Assembly (NCBI GenBank): GCA_033557685.1
Contig: JAWQRN010000502.1
Coordinates: forward strand, 1 to 28,888
DNA: 28,888 nucleotides
Source: Sperchopsis tessellata
Taxonomy: Eukaryota; Arthropoda; Insecta; Coleoptera; Hydrophilidae
Direction of reading: 5' to 3'
In this document: piece by piece, positions 10,461 through 20,103 of the stretch
Numbering within the stretch: the first letter of the stretch is position 1
Layout of the letters: the number at the start of each line of letters is the position of its first letter
Notes under the pieces: model-generated
Told to the model about the DNA's origin: nothing
What the model saw: the letters and a program-made list of their open reading frames with translations, nothing else
The model's database searches: none
Translations under genes and position numbers: made by a program

Positions 10461-12195
10461 GTTGAAGTAGTGGATAGATCCCAAACCCCCCCTCCACCTA
10501 GATGTCCAACAACATGGACAGTAAGAAAAGCTGATTCTGAAGAAATAAAATCATACCGAGAGCAAGAACGTAAAAGATATGATAACCCACATAAAGCATT
10601 TACATATAGATGCAACGGATATGAAAGTGTCGTTGGGCCTCTGAAAGGAATATATAATCCTTCCGTAGGAAATACAAAAGCAAGAGGGCATACAATGTTA
10701 AGTGCGGATAGGCCAAATTTCGTAACAATTCTTTCGTTAGTGAGAGACGCTACGGCGAGGCTACCAAATGGTGAAGGAACCAGAGCAGAAATTTGTGAGC
10801 TACTCAAATCTTCTCAGTACATTTCAAGTTCGGCACCTGATAGTGTCCTGCAATCAGTTGTAAGTGGGGCTCTTGATAGAATGCATACGCAGTTTGACCC
10901 ATGTGTTAAATATGATCCGAAGAGGAAAATTTGGATTTACTTACACAGAAATAGAACAGAGGAAGACTTTGAACGTATTCACCAACAATATCAAAATATA
11001 AATAAAAATATGAAGAAAAACAGTACTAAGAGTAAATCCCCTAACAAAACTAGTAAACCTAAGGTAGAAAAAAGTAAAACTGTTAGTAAAAGTTCTACAG
11101 AAACTGTTAATCAAACTCCCGAGAAAGCTAAACCTATGTTAAAGAATAAAATAGTTACTACCTCGAGTCAACAGCAGGTGGTAGTACCTAATTCAACACC
11201 AGTAACAACACAAAGCATTCCTACTCCGGAAGTAGCCCGTCCTAGTACATCCAAACAAGGTACATCATTATTGCTTCCTCAGCAGAGTAAGGTAGTCAAA
11301 TTGGAAGCTACACAGAACTGCATTATCAATCAAGAATCAACGCAAGTAACATCTCAGGTCATTAAAAGGATACCACTCAAACAACAACAAAGACAATCTT
11401 TATTAACACCAGAAGAAAAAGAAATTAACGAAGCTCTAGCTGCTATTCAAAATAGTGCCAATGCTATCACAAGACCAATGCAAAGTCCAAAGCCAGGCAA
11501 GAGTTTAGTAAAGATAATTGCTTCAAACCAAGGTAAATCTTTGATAATTCCAAGTGCTTCAAGTCCAACAATGAAACAGGTTGAGCAAAGAAACGCACCT
11601 ACCAAACAAATAACGCAATCAATTACAACTCAGCAATTGCTTCAGAGTATAGTGAATCAACAAAAGTTAAATGCTCAGCAGCAAACGATAAAAGTAGAAG
11701 TACCTGGTAGTGATGGTAAGATTATAGAGCAAAAAGTACAAACTAAAGTTCCAATATCTATTCACCAGCAAATCCTGCAAACAATCTCGCCACAGCAGTT
11801 CCAAAACATTAAAAATGTTACCTTGTTGAGAAACGTAGCTCATCGGCAAAGTCCAGTACAAAATATTACCTCTTCGCAACCTCAGACTATTACATTGACC
11901 GCAGCTGATTTGGATAGCAAGATTATTGTACAAGCTTCTTCTGCATCTACCGTTTCTACCACTAGTGTTCACGAGCAAATAGTGCAAGTTAGTTCTCCTG
12001 TTAGAGTACAACAAACACCACTAACAACTGCCCAGCAACAACAAATTCTTCAGAGCCTTAAACAAAAAGGACTTCCTGTTCAGAGTACCATGATTACATC
12101 GCAACAACAATTGATTTTGAAACAGAAGACCCTTCAGAAACAAGTCCAGACTGTTGCTGGTACATCGCTACTAGGACAATCTAGAATTACTGCAG
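10461..12195 (+). CDS. NFRKB: NFRKB orthologue, coding exon 3: winged-helix domain and Gln-rich tail
   Basis: This exon supplies residues 616-1193 plus one base. It begins in phase 0 after CTTCTAG. The best-conserved part of the family is here: YDNPHKAFTYRCNGYESVVG, then SADRPNFVTILSLVRDATAR, LPNGEGTRAEICELLKSSQ, VVSGALDRMH and CVKYDPKRKIWIYLHRNR at residues about 636-790. Together these are the NFRKB winged-helix-like domain and its extension, nearly identical to vertebrates in places. After EEDFERIHQQYQ come a Lys/Ser-rich stretch and a long tail very rich in Gln, Thr, Ser and Val. The exon ends at TGCAG|GTAATA in phase 1. Unspliced, the frame reads only 17 more residues. Human NFRKB has about 1300 residues, so roughly the last hundred or more are missing here. 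INO80 membership is inferred from orthology. Confidence 0.94.
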
Positions 12196-12530
12196 GTAAT
12201 ATATTTTCTGTTATAATAGTGTTAAATATTTTTATTTATATTTGGTGATATGTTCCTTCTCTTTATCATTAACATCTCAATACCATAACACAACATAATT
12301 TTATTAAGCTCAAAATTACACAGTCAAGTCATATACATAAACACCTTCATATAAATACATAAGCTATTCTGAAAAATGTCTGTTGTAATTGTATTTCGTT
12401 ATTGTATACATAGGATTTTATTTAAAGACATTTAATAGGTATTTGCAGAACTTCACAGATGCTCGTAGGCAGTTTATTATAAAGTTTAATGCCCCAATAT
12501 TCTGCTATTTGTTTATTTAAAGTCAGTCTA
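12196..12530 (+). other. Start of intron 3 (over 16.6 kb, exits the window)
   Basis: The GTAATA donor at 12196 opens the last intron. No exon that would continue NFRKB in the required phase (two bases to finish a codon) was recognised anywhere to the right. The rest of the window is therefore taken as this intron, or as intron plus intergenic DNA if a short last exon was missed. Confidence 0.55.
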
Positions 12531-12534
12531 TTTC

Positions 12535-12796
12535 CGCTGCTATGGCCAAGCACCGAATCCAGGGATTAGACCCCCTCACTTGGGAATTTTGCTGCATCCT
12601 GTGTTCCAACTGGAATTGGGTTCTTTAACATGCACGTGGTCTCCATTTTACCTATGGTACACGGGACTCGCCGTTTTACTACCCTCCCGGAAGACGAGCA
12701 CTACAAAGACTTTTCCCTAATCACAAAAAGCCAACCGTCTCTGGGACTCGAACCCGAGACCCTACGCTTAGTACTTAGCCACTGAGCTACGAGACA
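12535..12796 (-). mobile_element. tRNA-derived SINE
   Basis: On the minus strand the head at 12795-12734 starts GTCTCGTAGCTCAGTGG and contains a pol III A box (TAGCTCAGTGGCTAAG, 12789-12774) and a perfect B box (GGTTCGAGTCC, 12754-12744). Five acceptor-stem pairs (GTCTC with GAGAC) remain, but D and T stems do not close cleanly, so it is a tRNA-derived head and not a working tRNA. About 200 bp of body follow leftward, much richer in G+C than the surroundings, with TTCCGGGAGGG, ACCACGTGCATGTTAAAGAA and GGATTCGGTGCTTGGCC as landmarks. The body may contain one of the conserved central domains known from animal SINE superfamilies, but I cannot name which. Confidence 0.75.
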
Positions 12797-12799
12797 GCT

Positions 12800-14145
12800 T
12801 ACATATAGCTTGTGTTAACCTTACTTTAACTTTCAACTTGACATAACAATGAAATCAGTGGTAATAAACAAAGACATGTTCGTAAATTAATAGATGCCCT
12901 TTATTGTTATTTATTGATATCTCGATGACATAGATTTTACAATGACCTTGGTTTGATTAAAGCATTGTAATTAAAGCAACACGTCTGTTACATTTGTTTA
13001 CTCAAATAATGATATATTTTGTAAAATTAATAATTAGCTAAACTAAATAGATGTTTAAAAATTGAAAACAATGTTGGAATACATTTTAAAATACAGGTTA
13101 GCAACAGATAATATTCTAAATATGTTTTGCTATATACACATACCTGGAATCTATTTAACTTTCTAGGTAAGTTACTTATTTTATTTTATTCCAAAAGACA
13201 TTTGAAAAAGTTTCAGCTTAACAAATGATTCGATGATTTAATCAGACGTACGTAAATAATTCTAATGGGGAATCCCCAACAGTTATTTCATATGCCTTAA
13301 AATAGATGACGCATAATAATTTCCCAAAAGTTGTACATAAATGCAAAATATTTTACCTTAAGCCGGAATATAAACTTTCTAATCGATTATATGTGATTAC
13401 AGATGCAAAAGTAAGCAGCAGCTGTATATTCCTATCTGCATCTTATAGATAAACGTTGTTAAAAATGATAATATAAACATACATTCTGTATTCACAAATG
13501 ACAAACATAATTACAGTGAAGACGGCCACTTAGCAAAACACGAGCAATAGCACGCGTAGTGTAGATGTAAAATTGCTCTCGAGCGCACTTAATTTTTATT
13601 ATTCATAATGACGTTGCGGGATCGGAACTATGACTATAGATATAACTTCGCAATTAAGGCAAGTATTAATTAGGAACTACAAGGTCTTACTTGAAGCTGA
13701 CTTGAAATCAAGACACACATGAAAACGGCCAATGGTCAATACTTTCACAACACAGGTTACGAATGAAGCACTACCTTTATAAATTAATTGTCCGCAAAAA
13801 CTCAAACAGTATGTCAAAGATTCGTTTTTCATCGTAAGTCAGAATGCTAACAATATTTGTAGGCATTGGTATTTTCAATGCTAGAAGTTCACTAATCCGA
13901 GTCGAAATAGATGCTCGAGTGCACTTCTATTTCTCTTCAACCTGTACAAAAGAGGTATCAGACGCACATTACCTTAACAATGTTTATAAAATTGCTTTTC
14001 ACACCATTCAGAGGGCCGTTTACAATTCTTTCGTAAAATATATTTCACGCATAATTATTCAGTAGTAAATTTCGTTAACATTTGAATGGTGTAGGATTCG
14101 AAAGTAGCATTTCGTCACTATATCCAGCAATATTGTATTGAAAAA
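12800..14145 (+). other. Intron 3 segment, nothing recognised
   Basis: AT-rich, no convincing coding block on either strand. The open frame at 13844-14065 has no recognisable domain. Confidence 0.5.
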
Positions 14146-14210
14146 CAAATGGAGGTAAATTATCAAATGCAAATAAAATATTTTGATAAACATCACCCTG
14201 GGGCATCATA

Positions 14211-14515
14211 TATCAGAGTTTCGTTGAATCCGCTTACCTCCAAAGAGTTCAAAGGTATCCAGGTATTGAGGAATTTGTATTATTTTCGATTACAACCCTG
14301 TTTCCAAAAAAAAATACAGCAACAACAGTGTTTATAGATAGTAAATAAAATAAAATATATACAACCTCCGAAAGGTACCTAGTGATATATTTCATCAACG
14401 ATCAGATTTTCGGAAACTCCACTTTCTTCTAAAGAGTTTCAAGAGTGCCAGATGCTACGAAATTTGTAGGTATTTTCAATTGCCACCTTTTTTCCGGAAA
14501 AAATGCCAATTAAAT
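14211..14515 (+). repeat. Diverged tandem repeat, period about 189 bp, two units
   Basis: Unit 1 (about 14211-14325) and unit 2 (about 14403-14515) share, in order, TTTCGttGAAtCC / TTTCGGAAACTCC, AAAGAGTT (14242 and 14431), CCAG, GAATTTGTA / GAAATTTGTA, TATTTTC, and TTTCC followed by an A-run. A GGTACCTAGT box occurs at 14374 and again near 14598, hinting at a third, poorer unit. It could be a decayed satellite or an internal repeat of an unidentified transposon. Confidence 0.55.
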
Positions 14516-14659
14516 TGTTGAAATTTAGAGAGAAAATAAAATTTGACAACGAATGTGTAAGTTTTATGGAAGAGGCATTCCTACAAAACTTATATATGGT
14601 ACCTAGTACACCGTATGCTTATATTTTGAGCAATGTCGCTGTGCTATCGTTTAGGGAAA

Positions 14660-15370
14660 TATAACAAGATAAAACCAAACTTATTCCATAGCAAATTTTC
14701 TTAGCTTTCGACTATAAAGATTTCCTCGATACCCTTCCACGGTAGCCGTGCACCATCCACCTCCAGCAACGATTGCACACTACTTATTATAATAAAGCCT
14801 TTTTAAAAAGACTCTTCAATTGTTACAAAGTTTATTGATGTAGTCGGTAGGAAATAACTGGCATTAATGAATATAATACTTGCTTCGTGTTTACGATTTA
14901 AGACAAACCCAAACAAAACAGCTGATTCAGTGTTCGAGCGAAAATCGAAACAACCCAAATGCCTATAGGTTTGAAAGGGGTCACTGGTAAAGAAAAAATG
15001 AATCTACCAGAAGTGAACCTGCAGACTATGGGCAAGACGAAACTGCTTTTACTGTGAGTACGTGTGTTATTTAGAGCTTCAAACAGTTATAATTCAGACA
15101 ATAATACAGCTTCTGATATAAGTGCAAAACCTCAATTTCCAATAAATCCCTTGTAAATTTATCATTTAAGAAATACAGATTGTTTCAAACCTAAAATGTC
15201 TAACGATAAGCCAGAATTTGTTGCTCTACATAAACTAAAGTAAAGGGATCCGTGGCCATTAACATTTTTTCTAGTGGAATACTAGAATGATTTTTAGCAA
15301 GCGTTTCTAAACACTTACGCTCACAAGATATATTGACCATGAGTCAAGGAAATGCGAATCCATTTGTCTT
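14660..15370 (+). other. Intron 3 segment, nothing firm
   Basis: AT-rich. A possible 85-bp exon-like stretch at 14969-15053 was considered and not accepted. No transposon block was recognised. Confidence 0.45.
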
Positions 15371-15371
15371 T

Positions 15372-16583
15372 TACGAGGGTTACCTTTTACATGTTTACAA
15401 AAACTAGGAAAGAAAAAAATACTTTGGAACAATCTGTTTCATTGCTTTTCAAAATATTTTCCATAAAGATTTATACACTTTTGCATACGTTCAAACCAAT
15501 TCTCGAAACATTTTTTCCACTCTGAAGTTGGTATTTCAAAAACATGGTTTTTGAAGGCTTCAACAGCTTCTTGTGGTGATAAAAATCGCTGCCCACGCAT
15601 TCTTTTGTTGACATTGGAGAACAAAAACAGTCGTTAGGTTATAAATCAGGTGAATACGGACGAGATATTAATTCAATGTTTTTCTCCTTCAAATAATCAA
15701 TTGTTTGAAGTGCTGTGTGAGAGCTGCCGTTGTCATGATGAAGAATGATGCGATGTTTTCTGTTATTTTTCCAGATTTTGTCGATGACTTCTGGTAAACA
15801 CATTGTTGAAGAAATGGTTGCGACATGTCCAGTACAACCGAAGAAACAAGCGATCACTTTCTTGGAAATGCTTCGTGAACGAACAACTTTTGTGGAATTC
15901 GGTTCGTATTGGAATACCCAAACAATGGATTGTTGCTTAGTTTCCTGTTCATACTAATATATCCAAGTTTCGCCCCCTGTTACGATGTTTTATACGGATT
16001 TTGCAGTTCCTCGGTCGATTTTTTTTTAACACGAGCCTCTTATTGAGCTTCGGTCAAATCATACGGAATCCATAAATGTTCATGCAAAATCGAATGTACT
16101 GCAGTCTTCGATATGCCAAAGCATGCCTCTATCTCACTGTAAGTCACATGTCCATCTTCTTCGATCATGTTGCGCACAACATCGATGTTCTTTGGAATAA
16201 CAACCGATTTTGGTCGACCATCACGAAATTCATCACTGGCGGACGCACGACCACGACGAAATTCTGCAAACCAATCGTAGTCTTTTCTGATGGTGCTTTA
16301 TTACTAAAAGTTGAACAAAGTTATTCTATACATTGTTGTTGAGATAGGGCCTATACTAAAATCGTAAAAAATCATCCAACGAAACCCTTTACGTGAAATT
16401 TCCATTTTTTCACAAAATTGTTTTTTTTTTAAACGCCACTGTAAATAAACTACTTGGTCAATTTCTCAGCTGTTACTGTTTTCACAATGACATATGTAAA
16501 ATTTTACGAAAACAGTAATGACATATCTCAATACCGCCACCTAGTTATCGTTTGTAAGCACTTAAAAGGGAACCCTCGTGTAA
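15372..16583 (-). mobile_element. mariner transposon, nearly full length, inactive
   Basis: Terminal inverted repeats are visible: ACGAGGGTTACCTTTTA at the left end (about 15373) and the reverse complement of TAAAAGGGAACCCTCGT at the right end (16563-16579), about 94% alike. The right flank is TA after TG. The left TA is not clean. The length of about 1.2 kb and the single antisense transposase gene between the ends fit a classical mariner. It lies opposite to NFRKB. Confidence 0.9.
15439..16405 (-). pseudogene. mariner transposase pseudogene (DD34D type)
   Basis: It starts at ATG 16405-16403 and ends at 15439, about 322 codons against the usual 345. In order on the minus strand come FAEFRRGRASASDEFRDGRP, a helix-turn-helix region with VVRNMIEEDGHVTYSEIEAC and FGISKTAVHSILHEHL, then ILHHDNGSSHTALQTIDYL with the second catalytic aspartate, then PYSPDL. 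The conserved C terminus includes MRGQRFLSPQEAVEAFKNHV and SEWKKCFENWFERMQKCINL. Several stops and frameshifts are present (after the start region, within the middle, and a gap right after PYSPDL where the third Asp belongs). The parts that remain are very close to the family, so the insertion is probably fairly young among the elements here. Confidence 0.9.
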
Positions 16584-16639
16584 CAAAATTCTATAAGTGC
16601 TGAATCTAGAAATATCTTATTTCATGACACATTTAAACG

Positions 16640-17330
16640 TTGTCTACCTAACGTTCCAAATAGTTTTCCAAAACTGCAAAAGCAAATTAATACACCAGAC
16701 TTTTAGCAGTTTATCCTATAAGCTCCTAAATTACAATTTACACAGTTTTCTTACAATGCCAATAAAAACAATTTTAATAAAAGCAAACCTAATTTTAATC
16801 AAAATTAAAGTAATTTTATTCACTGTCATAGTAAAAACCCAAACATGTTCGGATTTAATAATAATCCAAATCAAATATTTAGTAGCCCTATACTTATGAG
16901 CATTTCAATCAAAATCCAAACTATAAATAAAATGCATACATGTTCCTGAGCTATGCTTATCAAATTAAACCGAATTTCATTACTCAAGAACTTTTCGACA
17001 TATTTGATGAACCGTCTGTAGAATTCCCCACAGAATGCCCTAGGGACCATTTTCTAGGTGAAGTAGCCTCGGACCAGACAGACCTCGATTTGTGTTAACT
17101 TAACAAATAAAGATAGATACTACCATAAATAATGTTTCCCGAATATAACATCAAATTTATGATAGATACTGCTAGCACACAATCGTTTATTTAACCCCAA
17201 ATAGTTCATAGATTTTTCGGAAAATTAATTGCGGCACATGTGATTTCAATAGGGCATAATACTATGTCATTTCATGTCCGCAACTATTTATAGAAAATAA
17301 ACTTTCTCTAAATAATACATTTTTATAAAT
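16640..17330 (+). mobile_element. Gypsy (Ty3-type) LTR retrotransposon: gag end and protease remnant
   Basis: In broken frames, an Asn/Pro/Ser-rich gag tail (PNMFGFNNNPNQIFSSP, then a PMS-like ILMSIS) leads to ITQELFDIFDEPS near 16980-17020. This resembles the (S/T)EELFNIE block just before protease in insect Gypsy elements. At 17150-17230, IKFMIDTASTQSFI is the retropepsin active site, with the catalytic Asp codon at 17165-17167. The motif is DTA in place of DTG. Stops interrupt it. The RT and RNase H that should follow are not recognisable up to 19000. Confidence 0.6.
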
Positions 17331-17339
17331 TATCTCATT

Positions 17340-18020
17340 GAACAAACGTTATTGTTGTACAGCCATGGCCACAATAAATCATTAAAATAAATATGGAAGT
17401 TATTCAAGAAAGCGAAATAATGGTGCCCTACACAAAAAAATTTAAATTAGAAATTCTAGAATGCGTTACAGCAGTTGCTAATAATCAAGCTCTGTACACA
17501 ATTTTCACTCATTAGAGTGCCTAGTTTCAATTACGCTTGACACACCCCTGTATCGTAAAAAAGTTCAACGGATATGAACAAAAATTATAAAGTAATTTAA
17601 AAATGTATAATGTTTTATAAGTTACCTGTTCGTTTTTTTATAATTGCTCCCAGTTCTTCAACTATTCCTCTGTTATTTTTAGTATTTGTGACATGTACAT
17701 TAATTTTATTATTTTTTTCATTAACTGTAGTTCGTGTGAATTATATAAGTATTTTTTATTCGATTTTCACTTTCGAGTACTCTATAATTTACCTTGGATT
17801 CGTGATAATTGTTGATAGTTTGAATAATTATGTCTTCATCTTCTATATCTATTAATTGTTTGGTACATCCGACCATGATAGTTTCTGAATTGTTGGTGTA
17901 GATTTTAACTTACTAATTCTTCATATGTTTGGCCTTCAAAATATAAGTAATATTTAGCATTGGTTGTTATATGTTCTTTAATAAAGTTACAGTGTCTTTT
18001 TCAAAATTGTTGTTTGAAAA
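17340..18020 (+). other. AT-rich filler inside the broken Gypsy element
   Basis: No RT block was recognised between the protease remnant and the integrase tail. The open frame at 17610-17855 encodes a hydrophobic low-complexity peptide with no domain. Either the RT region was deleted and replaced or it has decayed past recognition. Confidence 0.45.
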
Positions 18021-18022
18021 TT

Positions 18023-18035
18023 ATACAAGTATTCT
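18023..18035 (+). repeat. Target-site duplication, left copy
   Basis: ATACAAGTATTCT is repeated exactly at 18105-18117. The two copies bracket the 69-bp PLE-derived insert. Confidence 0.85.
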
Positions 18036-18104
18036 GTATGAATGTTGTTTCCACCCGGAAACATCATTCATACAGATAATAACCGTGGAAGTCTATTACA
18101 TTCA
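18036..18104 (+). mobile_element. 69-bp fold-back micro-insert derived from the PLE terminal family
   Basis: The insert opens with a hairpin. GTATGAATGTTGTTTCC is followed by ACCC and then GGAAACATCATTCATAC, giving 17 bp of stem with one mismatch. It then runs on as AGATAATAACCGTGGAAGT to its end in CTATTACATTCA. The part from TTTCCACCCGG to the end matches the reverse complement of 28747-28803 at the right edge (about 56 bp, few differences), so it is the outermost 3' end of that PLE family. The left arm is an inverted copy of the adjacent piece. Exact 13-bp duplications flank it, which shows a retro-type insertion of this very short form. Confidence 0.8.
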
Positions 18105-18117
18105 ATACAAGTATTCT
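18105..18117 (+). repeat. Target-site duplication, right copy
   Basis: Exact second copy of the 13-bp sequence at 18023-18035, immediately after the micro-insert. Confidence 0.85.
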
Positions 18118-18570
18118 TTTTTATCTTTATGTAAGAAATAAATTTGGCAATTGGTTGTGAATAAGCTGTGTATGATATAATAACTTAATTTTGTTCCAAG
18201 ATGTGCAGAACATTTTACAATTGGGATATCTATAATAGAGTATTCTTGATTTTAATATTTAACAATTGGGATAGCTATAATAGTGCATTCTTGATTTGAA
18301 TACACAGTTGCGTCGTTATCGCCGTCTAAATTTTCTACTTCAACTGCTAGTGATTTTCTTTCGCCCCGATTATTAGATGTAGATGACATTTGTGCACATA
18401 ATAAAATATTTTGTTGTTCTTCGTATTTACAAACCAATCACTAAGTTTTTTGTGAGAAAGAATTTTTTCTCAGTAAAATGTAAACCAATGCCACTCTACA
18501 GAAATAAATATAACTAACAACCATTTAGATATCATCCTCAAAGTGAACTAGTACCTTGGTGATTTTTGCA
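18118..18570 (+). other. Intron 3 segment, nothing recognised
   Basis: AT-rich. A short echo pair, ACAATTGGGATATCTATAAT near 18217-18236 and ACAATTGGGATAGCTATAAT near 18262-18281, marks a 45-bp-spaced local duplication. A 61-codon minus-strand frame at 18252-18437 has no domain. Confidence 0.45.
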
Positions 18571-18668
18571 CAACAACGTGCAACTGTAAAATAATATTTC
18601 TACAGGAAGAAATATCTTACAACAACGTGCAACTGTAAAATAATATTTCTACAGGAAGAAATATCCTA
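18571..18668 (+). repeat. 49-bp tandem duplication, two copies
   Basis: Copies at about 18571-18619 and 18620-18668 are almost identical, each containing AACAACGTGCAACTGTAAAA and TTTCTACAGGAAGAAATATC. The only clear differences are at the junctions. This is a recent local duplication. Confidence 0.9.
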
Positions 18669-19004
18669 CCAAGATATCACCTATAGAAAGCCACTAGTCA
18701 TAATTAGCCAACCATTAGAGCTTCAAGGAAATCAAACACTGAAATTAAAATTGAAATTAGAAAAATTGAAGAAATCTAATCGTCAAACTTTTATATCCTC
18801 AGCATATGGACTTCAATATTATACATCTCAGTGATTATCACTGGATATTACCTAAAAACAAAATATCGATAAACTGTGCATAACACTGCCGGTCAAACCT
18901 CAGAAAATATTATTGGTACAGTGCTGACACTACCAAGTAATCTGGAATTCTGAATTACAGGGAAGAAGTTTAGATATGGAATCGAAATAAAGATAGATTT
19001 CAAG

Positions 19005-19189
19005 AAACATACTTGGTACGGCTTTATAATCTCAAAAGGAAGTCAATTACGACTTAAGTTGAATCCATCCTGGGAAGGTCTGTACAAGATAGTGGAACGA
19101 ATCACGACGTAATCTATCGAATTAGGAAAGGACAGCCGAAAGTCATCCATGCTAATCATCTGCGCCATTATGATGGAAGGAATGAATAG
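19005..19189 (+). mobile_element. Gypsy (Ty3-type) integrase C-terminal remnant
   Basis: In two frames the tail of a Gypsy integrase is visible. VRLYNLKRKS comes first, then KLNPSWEGLYKIVERI (family: PKLxxPWEGPYxVVxRI). After a one-base frame change, DVIYRIRKGQPKVIHANHL continues and ends with RHYDGRNE and a stop at 19187-19189. HANxLxxY is the normal end of these integrases. It probably belongs to the same insertion as the protease remnant at 17.2 kb, in the same orientation. Confidence 0.82.
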
Positions 19190-19230
19190 CCTGTGTGTAC
19201 ATAAATATATGTAATGTTTTCGCGGAATAC

Positions 19231-19685
19231 CGACTGCAATTTCGGCTCGTTGCCAAATTTTTCAATGCATATTTGATTTCTGCACTGCATATAATTATTT
19301 GGATGCTTTGCTCAAGATTTGATTTAATCAAATTTCAAAATAATCAATAATATATTTATGTGACAATAGCTATTTCGTATAGATTGATATTAAAATGAAC
19401 GTAATGATTATTCAATTGCAACATTGAAACATTGCGATACCTCTCATAATATGCTTACTCACGATCTTATAGCATTTATACAAGAAATCAAAATATGTAT
19501 TCCTATGTTGGGACAGCTAATTACTAACAGAGCAATGCTAATGACGTCTTAATGACAGAAACATTGCGTCCACTGCAATTTCGGTTTGTACCAAAATTTT
19601 TCGATGCATATTTGATTTCTGTATTTAATATAATGACTCGGACGCTTTGCTTGGGATTTTACTTAATCAAATTTCGAAATATTAG
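19231..19685 (+). repeat. Diverged direct repeat, about 115 bp, copies 339 bp apart
   Basis: Copies at about 19231-19345 and 19571-19685 share ACTGCAATTTCGG, then AAATTTTTCRATGCATATTT, GATTTCTG, GGAYGCTTTGCT and TTAATCAAATTTC. They are roughly 75-80% alike. They start just 40 bp after the Gypsy integrase stop, so they may be part of the element's 3' region or LTR, or a local satellite. Confidence 0.65.
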
Positions 19686-19689
19686 ATTT

Positions 19690-20010
19690 ACACTACAATA
19701 TTTTAATTAATTTTGCAATGATTTTTTTTTGCCTAGAAAGCAAACAAAGTGTATTTTGACACTTGTCGGATTGCTATTTGCTTTTTATAACAGTTTATAA
19801 TATATTTAGAATATACTGTTTAATTTATGTTTAATCAATTGCGTCAATGTATTTATTTGTTTTAAATTTATAAAATTTAATACAAACAAATATTTAATAA
19901 AGGAAGCATATATCATGTTGTCATAGTTTGTACTAAGTTACTGTCTGTTTCAATTCAATGTTGGTGTATTATTTATTTTGATATTAACGTGTCTTAAAAA
20001 CATGATGTTA
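19690..20010 (+). other. AT-rich flank before the pogo-like element
   Basis: No gene or element recognised. A long A/T-rich inverted stretch near 19855-19890 (TTTGTTTTAAATTTATAAA and its near complement) is compatible with simple AT richness. Confidence 0.4.
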
Positions 20011-20103
20011 GTACGGGAGACCGGGGCAATTCGTGGCAACACGAAAAATTTCAAATGCCATTAGAACCTATGTGCAGCTAAAATATTTAAAAAATCACTG
20101 TAG

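Noticed and set aside
10457..10807. Minus-strand open frame of 116 codons opposite the NFRKB winged-helix exon
   Set aside because: It is an antisense shadow of a strongly conserved coding exon.
11667..12014. Minus-strand open frame of 115 codons opposite the Gln-rich region
   Set aside because: It is produced by the repetitive Gln codons of exon 3 on the other strand and has no domain.
12734..12795. A genuine tRNA gene on the minus strand
   Set aside because: A and B boxes are good, but the D and T stems do not close and the sequence continues into a repeat-like body, so a tRNA-derived SINE fits better.
14969..15053. Possible small exon: acceptor ATAG|G, open frame of about 28 codons in the phase needed after NFRKB exon 3, and a GTGAGT donor
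   Set aside because: The acceptor has no polypyrimidine tract, the peptide has no recognised NFRKB counterpart, and a chance open frame of 85 bp is not rare. Transcript data would be needed.
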